A DNA stretch of 26,192 bases from a virus: IMG/VR virus record IMGVR_UViG_3300025671_000441, positions 1 to 26,192 of that record; one strand, given 5' to 3'. Position 1 is the stretch's first letter. Each line of letters begins with the position of its first letter. Below are positions 8,962 to 15,968 of this stretch, piece by piece. A program made the translations under genes and the position numbers. Below the pieces are notes generated by a model, which was given only the letters and a program-made list of their open reading frames with translations, made no database searches and was not told where the DNA came from.

Positions 8962-11900
8962 ATGTCCAACTGCGAAGACGCTTTTCAAGAGATTCAGCGC
9001 CTGCAGCAGCAGAAGCGCCAAATCGAAGATCGACTCAACCGCATCAAGGCCAGCGGCTACACGACTGACGGCGAGGCGACCATTCCCGACAACGTGCTCG
9101 AGGGCGAGCTTCGTCGCCAGGCCGACCTGCTCGACAACGACCAGTTCAACGCCTACATCGAGCAAGCACTTGAGGCCACGCCACGGGTCAACATCGGCGA
9201 AGGCCAGCCCATCAACTTCAAGCAGCTGCTGGCCAACTACGACATCGAGACGGCGGAGGATTACGCAAAGGTTGCCCAGCTACTGACCATCAGCAACCGC
9301 CGGCTCAACCCGCAGGACTACGCCTTCATCACCGAGAAGCTCGGCCAGGAGCGCATTGCCCAGCTGGTGGTCGACTCTTACCGCGACTTGAACCTGGACG
9401 TGAACCGGGTGATGGCGCTGATGGCCAACGACGCAGCAGCGTTCAATGCCATCCCCGAGCGGATGATTCGCCTGCGGGTAGCCAAGGAGGGCTACCGCGA
9501 GTCCTACCTCGACAAGCTCGACGAGATCAGCACTGCCATCCGTGGCGGCCAAGTGCCCGACGAGCTGAAGGGCTCAGCCTTCAAGGCGTGGAAGCTGGCC
9601 CTGGTTTCCGAGCGGCACTACAGCCTTGCTGGCCGCCGAACCGGCCAGGCGCTCTATGCCCGCCGCGGAGCGATCGACAACCCCGGCCTGATGGACACCG
9701 ACCTGGCGGAGGAGTTGGCCGATGGCCGCCTGTTCCAGCCAGATCAGCAAGAGCTCGAGGCAGGCCTAACAATGACCGCCGAGGAGCTGGTCAGGGACGA
9801 TCACTTCGCCCGGGTGGTGGAGGCGATCGACGACGCCAAGGTCAACCCAGAGAAAGCGGCCGAAGCCGTTGAGCAGCTCAAGCTGATCACCCAGCTCGAT
9901 GGCGTCGACCCCAAGAGCCGCCTAGGCGACAAGGAGTGGTTCAACCTCCTGATGCGCCGCGGTAATGCACTGGCCAAGGACAGCCAGCTGCTCAACACCA
10001 TGACGCAGTTCAAGACGAACGCGGGCAGCAACATGGCGATGATGTTCCTGGGGCCCCTGCGCCAGGCGTTTGAGAACACTGGCCTGCTGACACCATTCGG
10101 GACCAAGACCACCAGGGCCGACCTGGTGGACGGCTTTGGAGTGGCGTGGGACAGCGTCAAGTTCGGGATGGACATGACTCGTGCGTCCGCGCGCGAGCTG
10201 TTCCTTGATGCGTTCAATCAGGGCAAGGCGCCGTTCGGCGGCAACGCCGACACCTATGGCCGGCAGATCAGCGACAACGCGCAGCGCAAGGCCGAAATCC
10301 AGCAGCTGCTCGACATGCCGTATCGCACCGGCAAGGACTCAGGGCCCTTGTCGATTCCCGAGAACGTCGGCATCTTCCGCAACAAGCTCCAAGCCGGCTG
10401 GCGCATTTGGCTGGAGAGCATGGGCGTGGAGAACACGACCATGGGCTTTCGCATGATGAGCGGGGTCGACAACGTCTCCGGCTACTTCTTCCACACGTTC
10501 AAGATCAAGAACGACCTCGAGGTCAGGGCCAGGCGCGACGGAGCTCAGCTCGGACTGATGACTCAGCGGGACCGCGACGAGTGGGTGATGGGCGAGCTGC
10601 GCAAGGCCTTCTACCAGCAAGCCCCAACCGAGGAGAACATCAAGAGCTATCGGCGTGAATACGCCCTTGGCACCGATGTCACCGACCAGGAGATCGCCGA
10701 GCGAATCCTCAATGAAAAGCTGGGCGAGACCTACGGCACCCCGACATTCGACACGCCCGAGTCGCAGGTGGCCGAAGGGTTCTCGCAAGAAATGCGGATG
10801 CAGAACCGCCCAGAAGACGGCGTCACCGGCTCTGTCTACGAGGGGCTGCAAAAGCTCCGCAAGCAGTGGTTCTTCGACCTGGCCTTCCCCTATGTGCAGT
10901 CCCCCTTCATGGGCACGCTGCTGGACTTCGGCCTGGCCAGTGACTGGCTCACTGTGCCGATCAATGCGGCCTTCGGGAAGAGCGCGACCCCAGAGCAGGT
11001 GGCCAGGGCCAAGGCCTCCTGGGCCGTCTCTTCGATGCTGCTGGCCGGCTTCGGCGCTTTGGATGCGGCCGGGCTGATCATCGGCAACGGCCCAATCGAC
11101 CCGCGCGAGCGCGAAGAGTGGCTCACTCGACTTAAGGCCCAGGGGCAGAACCCCAACACGGTCGCGGGCATCCCCTTCCTGGGAGGCATCCCGATCCTGA
11201 ACACCCTCTTCTTGTGGAAGGACGTCAAGGAAACCTTTGTGACGGGGGCCTATTCCAAGTACGACCAGTACAACGCCCTGGGCGGCGTGATGCAGGTGCT
11301 CACCGGCCATCTGATGCGCCAGACCGCGCTCGGCCAGGTGAACCAGCTGATGGAGCTGTTCATGGAACCAAGCAAGTCGCCCACCAGGGTGCTCGGCTAC
11401 CTGGGTTCGGGCCAGCTCCCTGGCATCGGCGCCGTCCGCGATGTTGAGCGCTTCACCGGCATGAGCGGCCGCAGCTTCTTCACCAGCACCGCGCCCAGCG
11501 CCAACGAGAGGTTCCTGGGGGCAGGAGAAGAACCCCTCGAGAAGATCGAGCGACAGTTGCGTGAGCTGGCCTACGGCACTCTGGGCCTCACCGGCCTGCT
11601 CGGTGGCGCCTACAAGGAGAAGGACTGGCTGGGCAGCAACCTGCAACTGGCCTGGGGGCAGCGACTGGTCGACGCGGTCAAGGATCGCTTCTTCCCGCAG
11701 GTATGGCCCGAGGCCGACGCCAAGCTCTACGCGGAGCTCGACGCCCAGAACCAGCTCAAGCCGCCCAGCGCCCTCATGACGGGGACCCTCGAGGGCGTCG
11801 CCATGAGCGACGAGCTGAAGAAGGAATACAACGACACCTATGCCGCTGCAGTCGGAGAGATGTCGCCCACGGCTCGACTAATGATTGCCGGCGTCGTACC

Positions 11901-12345
11901 CAAGGTCACCTTCACGTTGCGCTATCCGGTCGATCTACCAAGCGGAATGACGGTCGAGAGCAACAAGCCGATCAGCTTTCCTGTCTCTCAATTCCTCGAG
12001 CGCCACATCAAAGGCAAGACCGTTAGAGAGGCATTGCGCTCACTGATCAATGATCCGGTGTACCTCGCCATGGAGGGCAACCCGCAAACCACTGCAGACC
12101 TGAAGAAGAGAGACATGCCGCCTGCCGAGCGCAGGGGACAGGCTGCGCAGATCCTGATCAATGCCACCAAGCGCTACTACGAACTGATCACGAGAGATGC
12201 CCTGAACGCCAGCGAGAGCCCAGCTGCTGCTGAGTGGCGAGAGCGACGCAACACAATGCGAAGCAACCGCTTGCAACAGGAGACGGAAGGGCTACGTCGC
12301 TTTGCCGAGGCCCTCAATGGCGCCACAATGACTACAACCCCGTAG
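8962..12345 (+). CDS. Large internal virion protein, gp16-like C-terminal part
   Basis: 1127 residues starting at ATG 8962, two bases after the previous stop. The N-terminus (residues ~1-35) is a Gln/Arg-rich coiled coil. The protein is largely helical, with hydrophobic stretches around residues 690-760 (WAVSSMLLAGFGALDAAGLII; GIPFLGGIPILNTLFLW) that could insert into a membrane. I could not find a catalytic motif. By position just upstream of the tail fibre it is the best counterpart of the C-terminal part of T7 gp16, the internal virion protein that spans the inner membrane and pulls in DNA. With the preceding gene, the gp16 slot holds 2653 residues against 1318 in T7. The assignment is from gene order and general character. 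Confidence 0.65.
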   Translation: MSNCEDAFQEIQRLQQQKRQIEDRLNRIKASGYTTDGEATIPDNVLEGELRRQADLLDNDQFNAYIEQALEATPRVNIGEGQPINFKQLLANYDIETAEDYAKVAQLLTISNRRLNPQDYAFITEKLGQERIAQLVVDSYRDLNLDVNRVMALMANDAAAFNAIPERMIRLRVAKEGYRESYLDKLDEISTAIRGGQVPDELKGSAFKAWKLALVSERHYSLAGRRTGQALYARRGAIDNPGLMDTDLAEELADGRLFQPDQQELEAGLTMTAEELVRDDHFARVVEAIDDAKVNPEKAAEAVEQLKLITQLDGVDPKSRLGDKEWFNLLMRRGNALAKDSQLLNTMTQFKTNAGSNMAMMFLGPLRQAFENTGLLTPFGTKTTRADLVDGFGVAWDSVKFGMDMTRASARELFLDAFNQGKAPFGGNADTYGRQISDNAQRKAEIQQLLDMPYRTGKDSGPLSIPENVGIFRNKLQAGWRIWLESMGVENTTMGFRMMSGVDNVSGYFFHTFKIKNDLEVRARRDGAQLGLMTQRDRDEWVMGELRKAFYQQAPTEENIKSYRREYALGTDVTDQEIAERILNEKLGETYGTPTFDTPESQVAEGFSQEMRMQNRPEDGVTGSVYEGLQKLRKQWFFDLAFPYVQSPFMGTLLDFGLASDWLTVPINAAFGKSATPEQVARAKASWAVSSMLLAGFGALDAAGLIIGNGPIDPREREEWLTRLKAQGQNPNTVAGIPFLGGIPILNTLFLWKDVKETFVTGAYSKYDQYNALGGVMQVLTGHLMRQTALGQVNQLMELFMEPSKSPTRVLGYLGSGQLPGIGAVRDVERFTGMSGRSFFTSTAPSANERFLGAGEEPLEKIERQLRELAYGTLGLTGLLGGAYKEKDWLGSNLQLAWGQRLVDAVKDRFFPQVWPEADAKLYAELDAQNQLKPPSALMTGTLEGVAMSDELKKEYNDTYAAAVGEMSPTARLMIAGVVPKVTFTLRYPVDLPSGMTVESNKPISFPVSQFLERHIKGKTVREALRSLINDPVYLAMEGNPQTTADLKKRDMPPAERRGQAAQILINATKRYYELITRDALNASESPAAAEWRERRNTMRSNRLQQETEGLRRFAEALNGATMTTTP

Positions 12346-12352
12346 TCATGCC

Positions 12353-13108
12353 GTGCCTGCGACCCCGTTCTCGTATCGCCAGTACCCGGGCAACGGGGCG
12401 ACTGTTGATTTCAGCGTCCCGTTCCCGTACCTACTAAAAGCTCACGTCAAGCTGTACATCGACTACAACATCGTCGACGGCACCTTTGACAGTGAGCTGG
12501 CCGAGGGGGCCGGCTTCAACTGGACCAGCGATGACCAGGTGCAATGCGCCACCGCGCCTGCGTCCGGTCAGACGCTGGCCGTCATCCGACTAACGCCCAA
12601 TCAAACGCGTCTGGTCGATTGGCAGGACGGCAGCAACCTGATCGCCGACGATCTCGATACCGCCGACCTGCAGAACCTCTACGTGGTTCAGGAACAGCAG
12701 GACCGCAACGATGCGGCGATCACCCAGTTCGGCGCCGACGCCACCGCGGCCGCGGCATCTGCCTCTGCTGCGCAAGCCGAAGCAGTGGCCGCTACAGCCG
12801 AAGCGGCATCAGCCACTGCCGCTTCCAACGCTGCAATCGCTGCAGCCAATGCAGTGACTACCACGGCCAACTCTGCATCGGCGGCAGCCAACGCAGCGGT
12901 GCAGATCGCCACGGCCGCGGCAGTGCCGCAGAGCCCAATCCAGGTGCTCGAGCCCTTGGAGATTCTTATCAACGCTGCCTTCAGTGTTGGCCGCCCTGGC
13001 GCCATCCCATTCGGGGTGGGCCCGGTGCTATCGCCGGGCGCTGCTTTCTCTGGCATCAGCCAGAGCGATTACTACCCCATCCACCACGCTTCAGGGAGCT
13101 TCTGCTGA
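12353..13108 (+). CDS. Short tail fibre protein with T7 gp17-type N-terminal domain
   Basis: 251 residues from GTG 12353, eight bases after the preceding stop. Residues ~3-125 match the T7 tail-fibre N-terminal attachment domain (FSYRQYPGNGATVDFSVPFPYL, an interrupted 'duplicate' of the gp17 start, then TPNQTRLVDWQDG and NLYVVQEQQDRN). Residues ~125-190 are an Ala/Thr/Ser-rich stalk, probably a trimeric coiled coil. The last 45 residues form a Pro/Gly module, GVGPVLSPGAAF...YYPIHHASGSFC, also found in the 88-residue protein two genes on. T7 gp17 has 553 residues with a large receptor-binding tip; here that tip is absent, so the protein probably serves as stalk or adaptor. Stop overlaps next start (TGATG). 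Confidence 0.88.
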   Translation: MPATPFSYRQYPGNGATVDFSVPFPYLLKAHVKLYIDYNIVDGTFDSELAEGAGFNWTSDDQVQCATAPASGQTLAVIRLTPNQTRLVDWQDGSNLIADDLDTADLQNLYVVQEQQDRNDAAITQFGADATAAAASASAAQAEAVAATAEAASATAASNAAIAAANAVTTTANSASAAANAAVQIATAAAVPQSPIQVLEPLEILINAAFSVGRPGAIPFGVGPVLSPGAAFSGISQSDYYPIHHASGSFC

Positions 13109-13113
13109 TGGCC
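13091..13113 (+). repeat. Direct repeat copy 1 at a gene junction
   Basis: A 23-base segment spans the last codons of the tail-fibre gene (SGSFC plus stop), its GGGAG-containing ribosome-binding site and the ATGGCC start of the next gene. It is identical to 13554-13576. It marks the DNA-level trace of the duplicated C-terminal module. Confidence 0.9.
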
Positions 13114-13302
13114 ACGCAACCTTATGGGAACAGCATCCCGGGATTTGCAATTCCCGAACATGACTATGTGTCGATGACCTACTCGGGGTCGAACTTGGCA
13201 ACCGTCACTTACAGAGCAGGCGGCGCTGGGGGCAATGTTGTCACCACGTTGTCGCTGACATACGACGCCAACAACAACGTCACCAGCATCACCAAGAGCT
13301 GA
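13108..13302 (+). CDS. Small structural protein, uncharacterised (64 aa)
   Basis: 64 residues from ATG 13108, which overlaps the fibre stop and follows a GGGAG site. The sequence is rich in Thr, Ser, Gly and Asn and alternates in a beta-strand pattern: DYVSMTYSGSNLATVTYRAGG, then TTLSLTYDANNNVTSITKS. Similar short beta-rich proteins are common near tail and neck genes in phages, but I cannot name a family with confidence. Its position between the fibre and the collagen-like protein suggests a virion or fibre-associated role. The next ATG follows after two bases. Confidence 0.7.
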   Translation: MATQPYGNSIPGFAIPEHDYVSMTYSGSNLATVTYRAGGAGGNVVTTLSLTYDANNNVTSITKS

Positions 13303-13304
13303 TC

Positions 13305-13571
13305 ATGGCTACCTACGCCTTTAACCCATTCCAGGGAACATTCGTTCCTGTTATCCCCGGACCCATCGGACCTGTTGGCCCAGAGGGATCGACCGGCTCG
13401 GTGCTGCTGGATGAACTGACTGCGATTTATCGCAACGGTTCGTTCTCTGTTGGCACACCAGGTCAAGTGCCATTTGGCGTTGGCCCGGTGGTGCCTCCAG
13501 GTACAGCGTTTCACTACGTGAGCGCTGATGCCTACAACCCTATTCACCTTCCGTCAGGGAGCTTCTGCTGA
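13305..13571 (+). CDS. Small collagen-like protein sharing the tail-fibre C-terminal module
   Basis: 88 residues. Residues ~18-30 carry a short Gly-X-Y run (GPIGPVGPEGSTG), collagen-like and often used as a trimeric shaft in phage fibres. Residues 45-88 align without gaps to residues 208-251 of the tail fibre: 27 of 44 identical, including PFGVGPV, PIH and the terminal SGSFC. Its T-terminal segment and stop lie in the 23-base direct repeat. A plausible role is a fibre accessory or connector that uses the same docking tail as the fibre. The role is inferred; the shared module is seen directly. Confidence 0.75.
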   Translation: MATYAFNPFQGTFVPVIPGPIGPVGPEGSTGSVLLDELTAIYRNGSFSVGTPGQVPFGVGPVVPPGTAFHYVSADAYNPIHLPSGSFC

Positions 13572-13576
13572 TGGCC
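13554..13576 (+). repeat. Direct repeat copy 2 at a gene junction
   Basis: Identical over 23 bases to 13091-13113. It covers the end of the 88-residue collagen-like gene, the GGGAG site and the ATGGCC start of the following 55-residue gene, so the junction architecture was copied together with the protein module. Confidence 0.9.
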
Positions 13577-13738
13577 GTACTTCCGTCCACAGGGTTTCCG
13601 GCTACAGCGCCGGTAGCCGAACCCAGCCTGCAGAAACTGCAGCAATTCGATCAAGACACACTGCCCATCGGTCGCCCTGGTGATCGCAGCTATGGCGGTC
13701 GCTCTGTGATCGACCCCACCTCCGCCTCTCACATGTGA
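13571..13738 (+). CDS. Small uncharacterised protein (55 aa)
   Basis: 55 residues from ATG 13571 to TGA 13736-13738. The start overlaps the preceding stop as TGATG and follows a GGGAG site in the direct repeat, and its stop overlaps the next start in the same way, so it is a link in a coupled chain of five genes. The product is Pro/Ser/Ala-rich with a short amphipathic helix (PSLQKLQQFDQ) and no recognisable domain. A virion-associated role is possible from position only. Confidence 0.65.
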   Translation: MAVLPSTGFPATAPVAEPSLQKLQQFDQDTLPIGRPGDRSYGGRSVIDPTSASHM

Positions 13739-14019
13739 TGACCATGGACTTTCGTTTCTACAAGGCTGATCCCGAGCCCGGCACCAATGTGCAGTGGCCC
13801 GAGCAGGATCCCGGCGCTGAGCCCACCTTCACCTTGGTGGCATTGCAGCGTGACGCTGACCCTGATGCCAACACACATGACGGCTTCGATTACTTCGGTG
13901 CTCATGGAGTTGGTGATGACATCGACGCATGGGCTGGTGGTCAACCAGTGACTGCGATCACCAAGGACCAGCTCCCCAGTCCCGTCACTTTCTATCCCGC
14001 TCCTTTCAACGAGGCCTGA
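13738..14019 (+). CDS. Small acidic uncharacterised protein (93 aa)
   Basis: 93 residues from ATG 13738, chosen because it overlaps the previous stop (TGATG); a GTG three bases upstream would add one residue. The product is markedly acidic (many Asp and Glu, e.g. DADPDANTHDGFDYF and GVGDDIDAW) and ends in PVTFYPAPFNEA. I do not recognise a family. It lies immediately before the DGR target gene (three-base gap), so it may be a partner of the diversified adhesin, for example an assembly factor or fibre adaptor. That role is a guess from position. Confidence 0.68.
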   Translation: MTMDFRFYKADPEPGTNVQWPEQDPGAEPTFTLVALQRDADPDANTHDGFDYFGAHGVGDDIDAWAGGQPVTAITKDQLPSPVTFYPAPFNEA

Positions 14020-14022
14020 TCC

Positions 14023-15561
14023 ATGACTGTCATCACCCCATTGCTCCGCGTTAAGGAGCGCATTGTTGGTCCCTCCGGGATCTTCAACATCGAAAACGAG
14101 TGGTACGGCTACCGCGATCAGTGGCGGTACACCGTGGGCCTGGCCGGCATGAGCGGCTTCGGCATCGGCTGCTGCCCGCCTGAACTACTGCCTGCCACCT
14201 TTGCTCCGCTGAGCGCCGGAACTTACGACCCGCTGCGCGAGCACCCTCACTTCGGCAACTACATCCATCTGCCGAGCGCTTCGATCGTGTGCTTCATCCC
14301 GGCGCACTACATCGACGTACAGGCACCCGGCAACACCAACGCGCCGTTCTATGGCACGAAGGTGGTGATCAGTGACACGCAAAGTGGCGATGCTCGTCTG
14401 CCTCAGGCCTTTACCGACTCAGGCTCAAGCCTGATCGGCGTGTTTGTGGACAAGTACCAGATCTCCAACGGCAAGCCCGATGGCTCTGGCTCCCCCAACC
14501 ACACCAGCGGCCCCGGCGGCACCCCGCTCACCGGCGGCATTGCAGTCTCCCGTCCTCTGCACTGGCCCGTCAGCCCTACCACCAAGGACAACGGCGGTAC
14601 CGACTTCAACAGTCCCTTCAGCCTGTGCAACAGCGCAGCCCTGAACAGTGCCGCTGGCACCCCCGCCGACAATCTCGGTGGCGTGTGGGCCCTGGTGAAG
14701 ACCCGCGGCGCGGACTTTGCTCCCTGCCCGCTGTGGATCCGCAGCCAGATCGCCTTCCTGTCGCTGGCCCATGCCCAGGCCCTGCTCGATGGCGGCGGTG
14801 CCCCAATCGCCGGTGCCACCACCAAGGCGGCCTGGATGGATGTGGCGCCCTATGCGCCCAAGGGCAACAACAACAACGGCAGCGACGTCAACAAGTCCAG
14901 CCTGCAGTTCGCCCGCACGGATCTGACCGGTCACAACGGCTCGGGCTATGCCGGTCGTAACAGTCGCGCTTTCACAGGCGCTGCGCGAATCAGCGGAGCT
15001 TCTGCTGTTGAGCACACCACGCACAACGGTCAGCTGAGCGGAATCGTGGACATTCAGGGCAACCAGTGGGAGTGCGCCCCTGGCCTGACCAACAGTGGCG
15101 GCGGCAACGGCGGTTTCCGCCTGTTCCCCAGCAGCGCAGCGTGGACCAACACCACGGGCAATGCCTCGATCACAGGCGCCACTGGCGTGCTGTCCCTGGC
15201 GGCTGAGAGCGGTGCTGCAGCGGATGACGGCATCTGGTTCGGCAGCGCCGGCTGGAGCTACCTAGTGCCCCACAGCGGCGGCACCTTCCACCCCTCCAGC
15301 AGCTTTGGTGATGCCACGCTGCGGGCGATGACGGAGACGTTGATCCCCCGGGAGCTGGGCACCAGCGGCACACAGACCAGCACCAACATCTTTGGTGGTG
15401 ACGGCGTGTACCGCTCTAGCCCCAACGACCTGCTGCCGCGTGTTGGGGGCTCCTGGGGCAGCACGGCCGATGCCGGTGTGTTCCTCGTGCTTCTCGGCAG
15501 CCCCTCCAGCCACGCGAACTACCTCTTTGGCGCGCGTGCCGTCCGCCTTCTGGCTGCGTGA
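14023..15561 (+). CDS. DGR target: variable tail adhesin with C-terminal C-type-lectin-like domain
   Basis: 512 residues. The C-terminal residues 470-509 are encoded by the variable repeat and follow the C-type-lectin pattern of DGR targets: PRVGGSWGSTADAGVF, then a variable stretch, then GARAVRLL. Fourteen residues differ from the template (473, 477, 479, 480, 483, 488, 490, 492, 493, 494, 497, 500, 501, 502), nearly all at template Asn codons. The conserved scaffold (GG-W, AGVF, GARAVRL) contains no changed residue. Residues ~45-95 (FGIGCCPPELLPATF, YDP, GNYIHLPSAS, CFIPAHY) resemble N-terminal parts of other phage tail proteins and weakly the fibre C-terminal module. Residues ~130-300 are Gly/Asn-rich. 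Analogous to Mtd of Bordetella phage BPP-1, it should be the receptor-binding protein at the fibre tip. Confidence 0.92.
   Translation: MTVITPLLRVKERIVGPSGIFNIENEWYGYRDQWRYTVGLAGMSGFGIGCCPPELLPATFAPLSAGTYDPLREHPHFGNYIHLPSASIVCFIPAHYIDVQAPGNTNAPFYGTKVVISDTQSGDARLPQAFTDSGSSLIGVFVDKYQISNGKPDGSGSPNHTSGPGGTPLTGGIAVSRPLHWPVSPTTKDNGGTDFNSPFSLCNSAALNSAAGTPADNLGGVWALVKTRGADFAPCPLWIRSQIAFLSLAHAQALLDGGGAPIAGATTKAAWMDVAPYAPKGNNNNGSDVNKSSLQFARTDLTGHNGSGYAGRNSRAFTGAARISGASAVEHTTHNGQLSGIVDIQGNQWECAPGLTNSGGGNGGFRLFPSSAAWTNTTGNASITGATGVLSLAAESGAAADDGIWFGSAGWSYLVPHSGGTFHPSSSFGDATLRAMTETLIPRELGTSGTQTSTNIFGGDGVYRSSPNDLLPRVGGSWGSTADAGVFLVLLGSPSSHANYLFGARAVRLLAA
15431..15550 (+). repeat. DGR variable repeat (VR)
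   Basis: 120 bp aligned without gaps to the template at 15971-16090. All 23 mismatches are at positions where the template has A; 9 of the 32 template adenines are unchanged, and none of the 88 non-adenine positions differs. The replaced adenines read as C nine times, G seven times and T seven times. Outside this interval, the alignment breaks down at once on both sides. This adenine-only pattern is the signature of DGR mutagenic retrohoming. Confidence 0.98.
15528..15550 (+). other. Putative IMH (initiation of mutagenic homing) at the 3' end of VR
   Basis: The last 23 bp of VR are GC-rich (TGGCGCGCGTGCCGTCC then GCCTTC) and match the template copy except for one A-to-C change at 15546, which is silent (Arg508). 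In Bordetella phage BPP-1 the GC-rich 3' end of VR is the site where target-primed cDNA synthesis starts and is where VR and TR copies differ slightly. The role here is by analogy. Confidence 0.7.
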
Positions 15562-15568
15562 GCAGCCA
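15551..15568 (+). promoter_or_regulatory. Hairpin 1 abutting VR; loop holds target stop and Avd start
   Basis: A perfect 7-bp inverted repeat, TGGCTGC-GTGA-GCAGCCA, begins at the base after VR. The four-base loop GTGA contains both the stop codon of the target gene (TGA 15559-15561) and the GTG that can start the Avd gene (15558). It may form a DNA cruciform for homing or an RNA hairpin affecting translational coupling. Confidence 0.7.
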
Positions 15569-15968
15569 TGTGGGGGAGGCGACAGCCTCCCCTTCTCCTC
15601 CAGAAGGACTGGACAAGCGGCAGGAGCGCTATTGGCTCATCGAGCGGCGCTGCAAGGACCTCTGCCTCTACCTCGACGTTCTCACAAGGAACATGCCGCG
15701 GTATGAGAAGTACGTCCTCAGCGCCAAGATGCGTGAGATCGGCTATCTCTGCTTGGAGTTGGCCATTGCCGCCAACAAGAAACAGCACAAGAAGACCGAT
15801 CTCACACGCTTCAATGTGCAGCACGAGTTTCTCCGCCAGCTACTCAACCTGGCAGTGGAGGCCAAGTACATCGAACCCAGACGACACCGCGTTGCCTGCG
15901 AGAAGCTCGATGAAGTGGGCAAGCTTCTAGGAGGCTGGCTACGCTCTGAACTCAGGGCGGACTCCTGA
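15558..15968 (+). CDS. avd: DGR accessory variability determinant (Avd-like four-helix bundle)
   Basis: 136 residues if GTG 15558 is used; this start overlaps the target stop as GTGA. A second GTG at 15570 is also possible, and the conserved part starts only near DKRQERYWLIERR (residue ~19), so the true start is uncertain. The product is basic and all-helical: a Cys/Leu helix, then MPRYEKYVLSAKMREIGYLCLELAI, then HEFLRQLLNLAVEAKYI, then a C-terminal amphipathic helix, in the manner of the Avd/S23-like four-helix bundle. Avd forms a basic pentamer that binds the RT and template RNA and is required for cDNA synthesis. Its place between VR and TR is the same as in BPP-1. No Shine-Dalgarno site is seen. 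Confidence 0.9.
   Translation: MSSHVGEATASPSPPEGLDKRQERYWLIERRCKDLCLYLDVLTRNMPRYEKYVLSAKMREIGYLCLELAIAANKKQHKKTDLTRFNVQHEFLRQLLNLAVEAKYIEPRRHRVACEKLDEVGKLLGGWLRSELRADS
15573..15592 (+). promoter_or_regulatory. Hairpin 2 downstream of VR with GRNA tetraloop
   Basis: A perfect 8-bp GC-rich stem with a GACA loop: GGGGAGGC-GACA-GCCTCCCC. Stem length and the G-purine-N-A loop fit the hairpin/cruciform that Bordetella-type phage DGRs carry just downstream of VR and need for efficient target recognition. It begins 22 bp after VR. It is followed by TTCTCCTCC, not a T run, so a terminator or attenuator role is possible but less favoured. Confidence 0.72.

Noticed and set aside
10339-11646. 435-codon minus-strand open frame
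   Set aside because: It lies entirely inside the gp16-like gene, has a Leu/Ala/Gly/His-rich translation without recognisable motif, and is the expected mirror of a GC-rich plus-strand gene.
14860-14895. Run of AAC codons (GNNNNGSD) in the target gene as a second template or variable repeat
   Set aside because: It has no similarity to TR outside the Asn codons, and no second RT-linked repeat is found; it is a Gly/Asn-rich loop of the protein.
15573-15592. Hairpin as a rho-independent terminator of the tail module
   Set aside because: No T run follows, Avd and RT must be expressed from downstream, and the GRNA loop and position fit the DGR homing hairpin better. An attenuator role is not excluded.
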